64,000 nt of DNA from NCBI GenBank assembly GCA_011526045.1, contig WYBE01000032.1, forward strand, positions 1 through 64,000. The letters run 5' to 3'. Shown here one piece after another: positions 1-9,443 of this stretch. Under the pieces are notes generated by a model. It saw nothing but the letters and a program-made list of their open reading frames with translations, did not search any database and was not told the origin of the DNA. The first letter of the stretch is position 1, and each line of letters begins with the position of its first letter. This DNA is from Nevskiales bacterium (lineage in GTDB: Bacteria; Pseudomonadota; Gammaproteobacteria; Steroidobacterales; GCA-2729495). The translations under genes were made by a program, and so were the position numbers.

Positions 1-77
1 TCGAGCGCCACGGCTTCAAGTCTCCTGCCGAGGCGCGGCGGGCGTTCTACGACAACAGCGAGAAACTTGCGGCGTGA
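1..77 (+). pseudogene. C-terminal fragment of a protein, probably an IS3-type transposase
   Basis: An open frame enters from the left edge and stops with TGA at 75-77. The last residues include HGFKSPAEARRAFYDNSEK and end LAA. The G-[FY]-K-S-P-x-E string resembles the extreme C-terminus of IS3-family integrase-core transposases, which often end 'GY.SP.E(F/Y)E...'. The sequence just downstream (about 78-130) could be the right end of the element, but no inverted repeat partner is visible because the left part lies outside the window. This is a weak family call based on about 24 residues; it could be the end of an unrelated gene. Confidence 0.35.
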
Positions 78-214
78 CGAACCGAGTGACCATCAACCCA
101 CTGTCCAGACAATCCTTGACCGCTACAGGCGGCTGCACGACCTTCACCTACGGCCCGCAGCGCCAGCCGATCAAGCAGGACACGATGTGTCCCATCTGGG
201 ACTCCGGCAGTGGC

Positions 215-334
215 TCAGCGTGCGGCGGTGGCGATGAGGTCGAGCGCCTCGCGAGCGGCGGCGAGGATCTCGGCAGGTCATCCACCCCAGAGGAACGCCG
301 AGACGATGGTGTTGGTATCAGCGACGACGCGCAC
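215..334 (-). pseudogene. PIN-domain toxin gene, broken by an in-frame stop and truncated
   Basis: Read on the minus strand, a GTG at 334-332 overlaps the end of the antitoxin gene and gives VRVVADTNTIVSAFLWGG, the typical N-terminus of VapC/PIN toxins with the first acidic metal ligand (Asp in ADTN). A TGA at 280-278 interrupts it right after WGG. The same frame then continues with a plausible PIN sequence (PAEILAAAREALDLIATAAR) to a second stop at 217-215. The remaining two thirds of a normal PIN domain of about 130 residues are missing, replaced by sequence near the IS remnant. The toxin should be inactive. Gene order (antitoxin first, short overlap) is that of a type II toxin-antitoxin pair. 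Confidence 0.6.
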
Positions 335-539
335 GGTCGGCGCGGGTGGCGTCGATCTCGGCCTCGGTCAGGGCGGGTTCGAGGGCGGCGAGCTTGCTCA
401 TGGTGTCGAAGAGCTGGTCGACTTGGCGCTTCTGCATGGCTTCGCGCAGCAGGGCGGCGATCGCCTCATCGCGCAGTAGTCCTGCGGACTGGGCCTGGCG
501 GGCAAGCTCGTCGGGAAGCGAAACGGTGATATTGGTCAT
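318..539 (-). CDS. Antitoxin of a type II toxin-antitoxin pair (ribbon-helix-helix-like)
   Basis: This 73-residue protein begins MTNITVSLPDELARQAQSAG, the usual start of a ribbon-helix-helix antitoxin: a short beta strand (ITVSLP) for operator DNA, then two helices (residues 10-40). The charged C-terminal part would wrap the toxin. A strong ribosome binding site, AAGGAG, lies seven bases before the ATG. Such proteins normally bind and neutralise a PIN ribonuclease and repress their own operon. Here the partner gene, which overlaps the antitoxin stop, is broken, so the antitoxin is an orphan. The exact antitoxin family is inferred from the N-terminal pattern only. Confidence 0.7.
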   Translation of the reverse strand: MTNITVSLPDELARQAQSAGLLRDEAIAALLREAMQKRQVDQLFDTMSKLAALEPALTEAEIDATRADRARRR

Positions 540-851
540 GGCGATCTCCTTCAGGCGCGCGGCGGCGGCATGCTAAGCGAGCCGTTCGTCAGGCGGCGCT
601 GCCTGCGGGTGTCGATCATTTTTCTCTTGCGCGTGGCGGTTTCGGTGCCGAGCAGCGCAGGGCCGAATCCTGGCGCTTCATGGGCGGGTCGTTAACCAGC
701 AATACACCGAGTGCATTTTACAGCGAACGCAAATGAGGGCCATGCATCATGCAGGATTGCGTATTTCACCCCAAGCCGGGCCGGCACTTCACCGCCAGTC
801 TGCTCCTCAGCAGTGGCCCGGCATGGGTGAGATGGTTATGACACAGTCAGG
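540..851. other. Intergenic gap between antitoxin and rne; one long inverted repeat
   Basis: No coding region is supported here. The antitoxin promoter and ribosome binding site should be in the first part. Near the rne end, GCCGGGCC at 775-782 pairs with GGCCCGGC at 815-822, and inner CACT/AGTG can extend the stem. On the minus strand this lies about 30 bases beyond the rne stop and could stabilise the 3' end of the rne mRNA. It has no T-run on either side, so an intrinsic terminator is not shown. Confidence 0.4.
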
Positions 852-3398
852 CTAGTGACTCGAGCCGCGGTCGCGCGGATCGTCTGCCGGCGTCGATGAC
901 CAGACGGTATACGTCTTGGCGGTGTTCGGTTCCCGTGGTGCAGGTGGCTCCCAGGCCGGTGCGTGATCCGGCGCGGCAACAGGCGCGGGTGCCGGACGCT
1001 CGACGGGCGCCGCCGAAGTCGCCTCCGGTGGGGGGCGTGATTCTGTGGTGCTGGCAGACTCCCGCAACGGTGCGGCTATCGGGGGCGGGCCACGCTCGAC
1101 CGCATGGTCCGCGGAGTGCGAGCCATCGAAACGGCGCGGCTCGACACTGGTTACGGGCGCGTCCGGTGCGCCGCCGGTTTGCTCCCGTGGAGCACGGTCG
1201 TCGCCGCCGCGCGCACGGTCATCACCGCCACGCCCGCGGCCGCCCCGCCGGCGCGAGCGCGGCCGGTCACGGCGTCCGCCCTGGCCCTGCTGCGGGCCCG
1301 CTTGTGCGCCACCTTCTGTCACGGGCTGCTGCCCGCCACGCGCCTCGCCACCCTGGGCCGGATGCTGGCGAGATCCCTGCTCGCCGCCGCGCCCCTGCTC
1401 GCCGCGGTGATCGCCACGGCGGCCATCCGCACGCTGCCCCGGACGGTCCGGCGAGCGACCGGACTCCGATCCCGATCCTGGCCGCCCGTTGCGCTGACCA
1501 CGCTGGTCGGATTGCTGGCGATAATCACGTGAATCACCCCCCTGGCCGCCCCGCGGCCCGCGCGAGCGATCATCTCGTCGCGGGCGTCCATGCTGGCCAC
1601 GCGGCCGGTTGCCCTGGTAGCCCTGCCGGGGTTGCGCCTGCGGGCGTCGCTCCTCGTCGCGGGTCTCGCTGGCGGTCGCCGATCCGGACAGCCAGGAGAA
1701 AAAACGTGCTACCAGTCCCGGCCTTGCTGGTGCCGCAACTGCCGTGGCCGTCGCCTCGACCGGTTCGGCGGCCGGTAGCGGGGCAGGGGTCGCCGGCATC
1801 GGCGGCACCACGGCGGGCTCCTCCGACTTGATTCGCGGCGCGAACAGATCGAGCGCCGCATCGGAAGGCGGCTGCTCCTGGGCGGCCATTGTGTAGCTGG
1901 CGCCGACGTTTTCCGGTGCGCTGACCTGGTCGTCGCGCACACGCCGCAGCACGTAGTTCGGCGTTTCCAGCGAGGGATTGGCAATCAGGATCAGTTCGAC
2001 GTGATCGCGCTGCTCGATGGCCCGGATCCAGTCGCGCTTTTCATTCAGCAGGTAGGTCGCGACGTCCACAGGGAGCTGCGCGATGACGCGCGCGGAGCGC
2101 TCCTTGCGGGCCTCCTCGCCGATGAGTCGCAGGATGGCGAGCGCCATGGATTCCACGCCGCGGATGTGTCCCGCGCCATTGCAGCGCGGGCAGGTCTGGT
2201 GGGCCGATTCACCGAGCGACGGGCGCAGACGCTGGCGCGACAGCTCGAGCAGCCCGAAGCGCGATATGCGCCCGATCTGCACGCGCGCGCGATCCATGCG
2301 CATGGCATCCCGCAGGCGATTCTCGACGTCGCGCTGGCCGCGCTGCGACGTCATGTCGATGAAGTCCACTACGAGCAAGCCGCCGAGATCGCGCAGCCGG
2401 CACTGCCGCGCGACTTCGTCCGCCGCCTCGAGATTGGTGGCCAGTGCCGTGGCCTCGATATCCTCGCCCTTGGTCGCCCGTGCCGAGTTGATGTCGATCG
2501 AGACCAGGGCCTCCGTCTGTTCGATGACCAGGCTGCCGCCGGAAGGCAGGGTGACCAGGTGCGAGAACGCGGACTCGATCTGGCTCTCGATCTGGAAGCG
2601 CGTGAACAACGGCACCGGGTCTTCGTACTGGCGCAGCTTGCGCAGGTTCTGTGGCATGGCCCGTTCCATGAACTGGCGGGCCTCCTCGAAGGTCTTCACG
2701 TCGTCGATGACGATTTCGCCGACGTCATTGGCGAGATGGTCGCGCAGAGCGCGCACGATGGCGTTGCTGTCCTGGAAGATCAGGAAGGGCGCAGGGCGGC
2801 TGACGACGGCCTTCTTGATGGCGTCCCAGATGCCGAGGAGGTAGCTCATGTCCCAGTTGAGCTCCTCGACGCTGCGGCCGACGCCCGCGGTGCGAATGAT
2901 CACACCCATGCCCCGGGGAACCTCCAGGTCGTGCATGGCCTCGCGGATCTCGTCGCGCTCCTCGCCGCTGATACGCCGCGAGACACCACCGCCGCGCGGG
3001 TTGTTCGGCATCAGCACGATGAAACGGCCGGCCAGGCTGATGAAGGTCGTGAGCGCCGCACCCTTGGTGCCGCGCTCGTCCTTGTCGACCTGCACGACGA
3101 TTTCCTGGCCTTCGCGCAGGAGTTCGCGGATGTTCATCCGGCCGCCGGCTTCCGGCTCCGCGACGAAGTACTCGCGGGAGATCTCCTTCATCGGCAGAAA
3201 GCCGTGCCGGTCCGCCCCGTAATCCACGAAGGCGGCGTCGAGACTCGGTTCTATGCGGCTGATCCGCCCCTTGTAGATATTTGCCTTGCGCTGCTCGCGG
3301 GACGGCGACTCGATATCAAGATCGTAAAGTTTCTGGCCATCGACCATGGCCACCCGCAACTCCTCTTCCTGAGTTGCGTTGATCAGCATTCTCTTCAT
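852..3398 (-). CDS. rne: Ribonuclease E
   Basis: This 848-residue endoribonuclease starts MKRMLINATQEEELRVAMVD, the canonical RNase E/G start; the open frame extends 52 codons further upstream but that part is not conserved. An S1 RNA-binding domain occupies roughly residues 40-120. The DNase I-like catalytic part carries SIDINSARATKGEDIE and VVDFIDM, which contain the two metal-binding aspartates, and the zinc-link CPRCNGAGH follows. RNase E cleaves single-stranded AU-rich RNA in mRNA decay, rRNA and tRNA maturation. The C-terminal 350 residues are low-complexity, rich in Arg, Gly, Gln and Pro, as expected for the degradosome scaffold, but shorter than in E. coli (1061 aa). It is divergent from rluC, as in E. 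coli. The long leader (about 380 bp gap) would suit RNase E feedback on its own mRNA. Confidence 0.97.
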   Translation of the reverse strand: MKRMLINATQEEELRVAMVDGQKLYDLDIESPSREQRKANIYKGRISRIEPSLDAAFVDYGADRHGFLPMKEISREYFVAEPEAGGRMNIRELLREGQEIVVQVDKDERGTKGAALTTFISLAGRFIVLMPNNPRGGGVSRRISGEERDEIREAMHDLEVPRGMGVIIRTAGVGRSVEELNWDMSYLLGIWDAIKKAVVSRPAPFLIFQDSNAIVRALRDHLANDVGEIVIDDVKTFEEARQFMERAMPQNLRKLRQYEDPVPLFTRFQIESQIESAFSHLVTLPSGGSLVIEQTEALVSIDINSARATKGEDIEATALATNLEAADEVARQCRLRDLGGLLVVDFIDMTSQRGQRDVENRLRDAMRMDRARVQIGRISRFGLLELSRQRLRPSLGESAHQTCPRCNGAGHIRGVESMALAILRLIGEEARKERSARVIAQLPVDVATYLLNEKRDWIRAIEQRDHVELILIANPSLETPNYVLRRVRDDQVSAPENVGASYTMAAQEQPPSDAALDLFAPRIKSEEPAVVPPMPATPAPLPAAEPVEATATAVAAPARPGLVARFFSWLSGSATASETRDEERRPQAQPRQGYQGNRPRGQHGRPRRDDRSRGPRGGQGGDSRDYRQQSDQRGQRNGRPGSGSESGRSPDRPGQRADGRRGDHRGEQGRGGEQGSRQHPAQGGEARGGQQPVTEGGAQAGPQQGQGGRRDRPRSRRRGGRGRGGDDRARGGDDRAPREQTGGAPDAPVTSVEPRRFDGSHSADHAVERGPPPIAAPLRESASTTESRPPPEATSAAPVERPAPAPVAAPDHAPAWEPPAPREPNTAKTYTVWSSTPADDPRDRGSSH

Positions 3399-3782
3399 AG
3401 GCCCCTGCTTGTACCTGCATTGGGGGGTTGCCCGGCGCGCGAAGCCGCGTCGACGCTCGGGGTGGCCATGAGTTACGGATCGACCGTGCAGCGCGGTATT
3501 GCCGCGGGAGCAACCCCTCGGGGCGCCATCCCGACGCAGCAGTTGCGCTGTCAATCGAATCCCACATCACTCAGGACCACCGGAACCTGCGGCATGACGG
3601 ACTGCGGAAACTCTCCTCGTCCGGTCAGCCCGGGAAACCCGTACGAATTTAGAACCTGCCAGGCAGATTCGGGAAAAACCGCCGGCGGCAATGTCATCGA
3701 AAGACGAATGGCCCTATCCGGCAACCGGGAGCACACAGCCTGTGCGCCGCGGGTAATATAGCAGCGGGGACCTTTCCCATCA
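3399..3782. promoter_or_regulatory. Divergent rne/rluC intergenic region, likely rne leader
   Basis: A 384-bp gap separates the divergent rne and rluC starts, with no coding sequence I can support. In E. coli the equivalent gap encodes the long structured rne 5' UTR, a target of RNase E autoregulation; the same arrangement here suggests a similar role. Just before rluC, the AT-rich GGTAATATAGCAG (about 3751-3763) could serve as a -10 region. No clear -35 is visible. Confidence 0.4.
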
Positions 3783-4769
3783 ATGGATTACGCGGGTCAG
3801 ATCATGGTGCCGGCACGGCAGGACATTGCAGCAAAACGACCCGCTGCCCGAACCGTCGAGGTCACCGGGGACGAGGCCGACCGGCGACTCGACAACTTCC
3901 TGTTCGCGCGGCTGAAGGGGGTGCCGCGCACGCATGTGTACCGGATCATCCGCTCGGGCCAGGTACGGGTAAACAGCCGCCGTTGCGGGCCGGAGCGGCG
4001 ACTGGAGGCGGGCGACCAGGTGCGTATCCCGCCGGTGCGGGCTGCGGAAGTGGCGGCCGTAACCGCGCTACGGCCGGATGCGGTCGCCTGGATCGAGCAA
4101 CGGGTGCTGCATGAGGATCCCGGCCTGCTCGTGCTCGACAAGCCGCCCGGGCTGGCGGTGCATGGCGGCAGCGGCGTCAGCAAAGGGGTCATCGAGCTCC
4201 TGCGGGCGGCGCGGCCTGACGCGCGGGCACTGGGGCTGGTACATAGGCTGGACCGCGATACGAGCGGCTGCCTGTTGATCGCCAAGAAAAATTCCACGCT
4301 GCGCCAGTTGCAAGCCGCGTTTCGCGAGGGCGCGGTCGAGAAGACCTACCTCGCTTTGCTGCATGGGAAGCTCCGGCCGGCGCGCAAGGTCGTGGACGCG
4401 CCGCTGGCCACCTTCGCCCGGCGCGGCGGGGAGCGCTGGGTGCGCGTGGATCCGGCCGGGAAATCCGCCCGGACGGACCTTGCTGTCGAACGGCGGTATC
4501 CGGGAGCCACACTGGTGCGCGTCGGACTGCTTACCGGGCGCACCCACCAGATCCGTGTCCACGCGGCCAGTATCGGCATGCCGATCGTCGGTGATCCACG
4601 TTACGGTGTCGATCGCGATGAACTGGCGGCGCGCCTCGGTTTGCGGCGCTTGTTCCTGCACGCGGCGGAACTGGCGTTTGCCGGCCCCGGGGATGGCCGG
4701 TTGATCCGCGTGCAAAGCCCGTTACCGGATGACCTGGTCGCGGCACTCGAGCGGCTGCCGGCTACATAG
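3783..4769 (+). CDS. rluC: 23S rRNA pseudouridine synthase RluC
   Basis: The 328-residue protein has an N-terminal S4 RNA-binding domain (residues about 25-85, DRRLDNFLFARLKGVPRTHV) and a RluA-type catalytic domain. The catalytic aspartate is in HRLDRDTSGCLL (about residue 160), and the motif GRTHQIRVH follows near residue 262. RluC converts uridines 955, 2504 and 2580 of 23S rRNA to pseudouridine. Its position divergent from rne matches E. coli and supports RluC over the related RluA and RluD. In E. coli no other gene sits between; here maf follows convergently 11 bp after the stop. Confidence 0.95.
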   Translation: MDYAGQIMVPARQDIAAKRPAARTVEVTGDEADRRLDNFLFARLKGVPRTHVYRIIRSGQVRVNSRRCGPERRLEAGDQVRIPPVRAAEVAAVTALRPDAVAWIEQRVLHEDPGLLVLDKPPGLAVHGGSGVSKGVIELLRAARPDARALGLVHRLDRDTSGCLLIAKKNSTLRQLQAAFREGAVEKTYLALLHGKLRPARKVVDAPLATFARRGGERWVRVDPAGKSARTDLAVERRYPGATLVRVGLLTGRTHQIRVHAASIGMPIVGDPRYGVDRDELAARLGLRRLFLHAAELAFAGPGDGRLIRVQSPLPDDLVAALERLPAT

Positions 4770-4780
4770 GCCGCGGTCGC

Positions 4781-5368
4781 TTACAGCACTCGGATCTGCA
4801 TTTTTTCCAGCGCCTGCGCGAGCCACAGCAACGGCAATCCCTGGATGGCAGTCGGATCGCGGGTCTGTACTTCGGCAAACAGTGCCGCGCCCAGTCCTTC
4901 GAAGCGGAAGCTGCCGGCGCAGTCGAGCGGCTGGTCGCGTTCCACATAACGCCGGATCGCCTCGGGTTCGAGCGCGTGGAACCGGAGAGAGGTCTGGTCG
5001 AGATGCTGCAGCTCCATCCCGGCATGCTGCGGAGCGCAGATGCAGACTGCCGTATGCAAGGTCAGTGTCTGTCCCGAACAGGCGCTGAGCTGCGCCACCG
5101 CCCGCTCGGCAGAACCCGGCTTGCCGAGGAGCCGCCCAGCGCATTCGGCCACCTGGTCGCTGGCAATGACCACTGCCGCAGGCCGCAGGTGCGAAACATG
5201 CAGTGCCTTGGCGCGGGCAAGGCGCCGTGCGAGATCCGCGCCCGGTTCACCCGCGCGTGCTGATTCATCCACGTCCGGCACGACGACCTCGAACTGTGGC
5301 ACGAGCCGCGCGAGCAATTCCCGCCGGTAAACGGAACCCGAGCCGAGCACGATGGGTGGCGTATTCAT
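4781..5368 (-). CDS. yceF: Maf/YceF nucleotide pyrophosphatase
   Basis: A 195-residue Maf-family protein with the N-terminal nucleotide-binding motif GSGSVYRRELLARL (residues 9-22), the acidic PDVDESA segment and the catalytic SDQVAE (residues about 69-74). The YceF branch, which hydrolyses 7-methyl-GTP, lies between rluC and yceD in many gammaproteobacteria, as here. Family members clear modified or non-canonical nucleotides. The usual GSxSxxR signature is kept. It is transcribed away from yceD with a gap of 95 bp that must hold both promoters. Confidence 0.9.
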   Translation of the reverse strand: MNTPPIVLGSGSVYRRELLARLVPQFEVVVPDVDESARAGEPGADLARRLARAKALHVSHLRPAAVVIASDQVAECAGRLLGKPGSAERAVAQLSACSGQTLTLHTAVCICAPQHAGMELQHLDQTSLRFHALEPEAIRRYVERDQPLDCAGSFRFEGLGAALFAEVQTRDPTAIQGLPLLWLAQALEKMQIRVL

Positions 5369-5463
5369 CCGCGTGGATGGGGGCGGGTGGGGTTGCGGGG
5401 CATCGGGCCCGGACGCTAACCGATTTTGACAGGGTGTGTCACCCTCCTTAAACTGCGCCGGCT

Positions 5464-6015
5464 ATGCTTCCCGACCTCGTGGCAGCGCCGAGGCTCGCCG
5501 AGATGGCGGCGCAGGGCGAGGGCCTGTCGGGCACTCTTCGTGTCGATGAGTTGCCCAGGTTGTCGGCGCTCGTCGCGCATGAACCGGCAGCGAGCACGTT
5601 GCCACTGCAGTTTGCGGTCGGCTTCCGGGCGGGCGCGCAGCGGCGGCCGGTCGTGCATGTCGAAGTGCACGGTGTGCTGAGCCTGATCTGCCAGCGCTGC
5701 CTGATGCCGGTGAGCTGGCGGCTCGACAGCGACGTGACCCTGACCGCTATCGACGACGATGCGAGTGCGGCCGACCTGGCGAGCCCGTTCGACTCCGTCG
5801 TGCTGGACGAGAACGGGGCATTGCCGCTCAGGTCGGCAGTAGAGGACGAGATTCTCGCGGTATTGCCGCTTGCGCCACTGCATGCGGATCCTGCCGCGTG
5901 CAGAGAAGCCACGACGTCTGCGGGCGACGGATCCGCGGGCACCGAGGCGCGAACGATCCGCCCGTTTGCGAACCTCGCGGAGATGATGCGGTCGACAGAC
6001 GGCGGCGAGATTTAA
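5464..6015 (+). CDS. yceD: YceD / DUF177 protein (23S rRNA accumulation)
   Basis: The 183-residue protein belongs to the YceD (DUF177) family, recognisable by the central CQRCLMPVSW around residue 77 and the acidic DEILAVLPLAPLH near residue 129. In E. coli YceD is needed for normal 23S rRNA levels; its molecular activity is not known. It heads the yceD-rpmF-plsX-fabH cluster, with rpmF 24 bp after its stop, so it is probably co-transcribed with ribosomal protein L32. Length is close to the 170-180 residues usual in the family. Confidence 0.92.
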   Translation: MLPDLVAAPRLAEMAAQGEGLSGTLRVDELPRLSALVAHEPAASTLPLQFAVGFRAGAQRRPVVHVEVHGVLSLICQRCLMPVSWRLDSDVTLTAIDDDASAADLASPFDSVVLDENGALPLRSAVEDEILAVLPLAPLHADPAACREATTSAGDGSAGTEARTIRPFANLAEMMRSTDGGEI

Positions 6016-6039
6016 GTACAGGTTTCGAGGAGTATCGAG

Positions 6040-6228
6040 ATGGCAGTTCAGAAGAGCCGGCGCACGCCGTCCACCCGGGGCATGAGGCGCTCGCACGACA
6101 AGCTGGACAAGCCGCCAGTGTCTGTCGAACCGACCACTGGCGAGACCCATCGTCGCCATCACGTCAGCCCGGATGGCTATTACCGCGGCAGGAAAGTCAT
6201 CGATACCAGCGAGTCGACGCCCGAGTAG
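6040..6228 (+). CDS. rpmF: 50S ribosomal protein L32
   Basis: A 62-residue basic protein starting [20 protein letters not shown], which is diagnostic of bacterial L32. The [14 protein letters not shown] core is also typical. There are no cysteines, so this is the zinc-free gammaproteobacterial form. Ribosome binding site CGAGGAG is about 8 bases before ATG. It is located between yceD and plsX, the conserved order, and is likely translated from the same mRNA. Confidence 0.97.
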   Translation: MAVQKSRRTPSTRGMRRSHDKLDKPPVSVEPTTGETHRRHHVSPDGYYRGRKVIDTSESTPE

Positions 6229-6294
6229 TCGAGCGGCGCCGGGCCGTCGATCCGACGTGAACGCCAGCACCTTCGTCCCGCGCGAAGGGTCTCC

Positions 6295-7305
6295 TTGACC
6301 AGGCCTGTAACCATCGCCGTGGACGCCATGGGCGGAGACCGCGGCGCCGACGTCTGCGTGCCGGCCGCGATTGCCCTGGCACGCGAGCACGAGGACCTGC
6401 AGCTGATCCTGGTCGGCCAGCGCGAGGCGATCGAGCGGCACCTTCAGGAATACGCCTCCCTTGGCAGCCGGGTCACCGTCCAGGATGCCCGGCAGGTGGT
6501 GGCGATGGACGAGGCGCCGGCCGATGCCCTGCGCAAGAAAAAGGACTCGTCCCTCCGGGTCGCCATCGACCTGGTGAAGGCCGATCAGGCCGACGCATGC
6601 GTGAGCGCGGGCAACACCGGGGCGCTGATGGCGACCGCGCGGTTCGTGCTCAAGACCCTTCCCGGCATCGACCGGCCGGCGATCATGGTGCCGGTGCCGA
6701 CCATGCACGGCCGCACGTACATGCTCGATCTCGGCGCCAATGCCGACTGCACCGCCGAGCACCTCTTCCAGTTTGCCGTCATGGGATCGGTCGTTGCGAC
6801 CAGCATCGAGAGCATCGAGTATCCGCGCATCGCACTGCTCAACATCGGCGAGGAAGAGATCAAGGGCAACGACGTCGTGCGGGATGCCGCGGCACTGCTG
6901 ACCGCGAGTCATCTCAACTACGTGGGGTTCATCGAAGCCGATCGGATCCCCGACCAGAAAGCCGATGTCATCGTCTGTGACGGCTTCACCGGCAATGTGG
7001 CGCTGAAATCCATGGAGGGAACGGCACGGCTGGTGCGCCATTTCCTGCGCCAGGAGTTCAGCCGCGGCCTGTATGGCCGGCTCGCGGGCCTGGCAGCCCG
7101 GCCGGTGCTTCGATCTCTCGGCGGCAAGCTCGACCCGCGTCGGTACAACGGCGCCAGTCTCGTCGGCCTCGATGGCATCGTCATCAAGAGTCACGGTGGC
7201 GCGGACGAGTTTGCTTTTCGCCAGGCCCTGCATACCGCGGTCCTGGAGGTTTCGAAACAGGTGCCGGCCCAGATTCGCCGGATGCTGGACGAGCAGGCGA
7301 ACTGA
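6295..7305 (+). CDS. plsX: Phosphate acyltransferase PlsX
   Basis: The 336-residue protein begins at a TTG codon (MTRPVTIAVDAMGGDRGAD); no nearer ATG fits, and IAVDAMGGD is the family's N-terminal signature. PlsX makes acyl-phosphate from acyl-ACP and phosphate, feeding PlsY in phospholipid synthesis; it works at the inner face of the cytoplasmic membrane. SAGNTGALMA near residue 103 and DGFTGNVALK near residue 228 are conserved active-site segments. The stop codon abuts the ATG of fabH with no gap, showing translational coupling. Confidence 0.96.
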   Translation: MTRPVTIAVDAMGGDRGADVCVPAAIALAREHEDLQLILVGQREAIERHLQEYASLGSRVTVQDARQVVAMDEAPADALRKKKDSSLRVAIDLVKADQADACVSAGNTGALMATARFVLKTLPGIDRPAIMVPVPTMHGRTYMLDLGANADCTAEHLFQFAVMGSVVATSIESIEYPRIALLNIGEEEIKGNDVVRDAAALLTASHLNYVGFIEADRIPDQKADVIVCDGFTGNVALKSMEGTARLVRHFLRQEFSRGLYGRLAGLAARPVLRSLGGKLDPRRYNGASLVGLDGIVIKSHGGADEFAFRQALHTAVLEVSKQVPAQIRRMLDEQAN

Positions 7306-8271
<966 letters not shown>

Positions 8272-8369
8272 CAGAACACGATCCTCGCTGCCTTGCCGCG
8301 AGCGCTGTTCGTTCCACGGTCTGCGCGGCTTCGCTATAGTGCCCACGGTCCCGATCGAGGTCGCAACGG

Positions 8370-9374
8370 ATGTATTGCGGTTCAGTAACGACAACGCGCG
8401 TCACGCCCGACACGCGCCAGCGCAATTCGTGGCCGGGCGGGCTCTGGCTCGTCGCCTGCGTGCTCCTCGCTCTGACGTTTCGGGCCGACGCCGAAACCCT
8501 GCTGCGGGTTCCGGGCTCCGACCTCATCGGCGCTACGGCTGTCGCGACGGCAACGCAGGACGATACTCTCACGGACATTGGACGCCGCACGGGCCTCGGC
8601 TACGAGGAGATGCTGCGTGCGAACCCCGGCATCGACCCGTGGGTGCCGGGCGAGGGCACGGAGGTCGTGCTGCCGAAGCGCTTCATTCTTCCCGCGGGCG
8701 CGCGCGAGGGCGTGATCGTCAATATCGCCGAGTACCGGCTGTACTATTTCACGCAGGCTGCCGGCGCACCCGCCGTGGCAACCTTTCCGGTCAGCATCGG
8801 ACGGATGGACTGGTCGACGCCGCTCGGACGGCACCGCATTTCATCCAAACAGACGCGGCCGGCCTGGTATCCGCCGGAGAGCGTCCGGGCAGAGCATGCG
8901 GCCGATGGTCGCCCCCTGCCGAAGGTCGTACCGCCCGGACCGGATAATCCGCTGGGCGACTACGCCATGCGGCTCAACATTTCGAGCTACCTGATTCACG
9001 GCACCAACAAGCCGGTCGGTATCGGCATGCAGGTGACGCACGGCTGCATTCGCATGTATCCGGAAGACATCCAGTGGCTGTACCCGCAGATACCCGTCGG
9101 CACTTCGGTGCAGATCGTCAATCAGCCGGTCAAGTTCGGCTGGGCTGCAGACGGGCTGTACCTGGAGGTGCACCCCGCGCTGGAGGGCGACGTCAGTTCG
9201 CTGGAGCGTGGCATGACCGTGGTGACAGAGGCCTATGTCGAGGCTACGCGGGAACGACCAGCCAACGTGGACTGGAACCTGGTCGAAGAGGTCTATCGCG
9301 CGAAGCTCGGAATTCCCATCCGGGTCGGTGACGCGGTGGCACCGGCCGTCGGCACGACGGCGGCTACGCTGTAA
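8370..9374 (+). CDS. L,D-transpeptidase (ErfK/YbiS/YcfS/YnhG family)
   Basis: This 334-residue periplasmic enzyme has an N-terminal hydrophobic segment (residues about 25-39, LWLVACVLLALTFRADA) that looks like a signal peptide, a LysM-like stretch (about 50-105, DDTLTDIGRRTGLGYEEML) and a YkuD catalytic domain (about 115-260). The active-site motif is HGCIRM with the upstream HGTNKP, giving the catalytic His and Cys. Such enzymes either crosslink peptidoglycan 3-3 or attach the C-terminal lysine of Braun's lipoprotein to the wall. A Braun-type lipoprotein gene is its convergent neighbour, which favours the anchoring role. The first 20 residues are unusual for a signal peptide, so a later start is possible. 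Confidence 0.9.
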   Translation: MYCGSVTTTRVTPDTRQRNSWPGGLWLVACVLLALTFRADAETLLRVPGSDLIGATAVATATQDDTLTDIGRRTGLGYEEMLRANPGIDPWVPGEGTEVVLPKRFILPAGAREGVIVNIAEYRLYYFTQAAGAPAVATFPVSIGRMDWSTPLGRHRISSKQTRPAWYPPESVRAEHAADGRPLPKVVPPGPDNPLGDYAMRLNISSYLIHGTNKPVGIGMQVTHGCIRMYPEDIQWLYPQIPVGTSVQIVNQPVKFGWAADGLYLEVHPALEGDVSSLERGMTVVTEAYVEATRERPANVDWNLVEEVYRAKLGIPIRVGDAVAPAVGTTAATL

Positions 9375-9384
9375 AGACCAAAAG

Positions 9385-9417
9385 AAAAGGCCGCAACCCT
9401 TGGGGTTGCGGCCTTTT
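9385..9417. terminator. Bidirectional intrinsic terminator between ldt and lipoprotein genes
   Basis: A near-perfect 15-bp inverted repeat (left arm 9385-9399, right arm 9403-9417) surrounds a three-base loop. The GC-rich core (GGCCGCAACCC / GGGTTGCGGCC) is flanked by AAAA on the left and TTTT on the right, so it works as an intrinsic terminator in both directions. It lies 10 bp after the L,D-transpeptidase stop and 27 bp beyond the stop of the convergent lipoprotein gene. Confidence 0.93.
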
Positions 9418-9443
9418 CGCAGACGCCTTGAACAGTCGGCGAA

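Noticed and set aside
775..822. A long inverted repeat as a terminator for rne
   Set aside because: There is no T-run on either side, so only an inverted repeat can be claimed.
2001..3761. A 586-codon plus-strand open frame opposite rne
   Set aside because: It is antisense to a gene with strong RNase E motifs; GC-rich codon use opens the opposite strand. Its protein has no family features.
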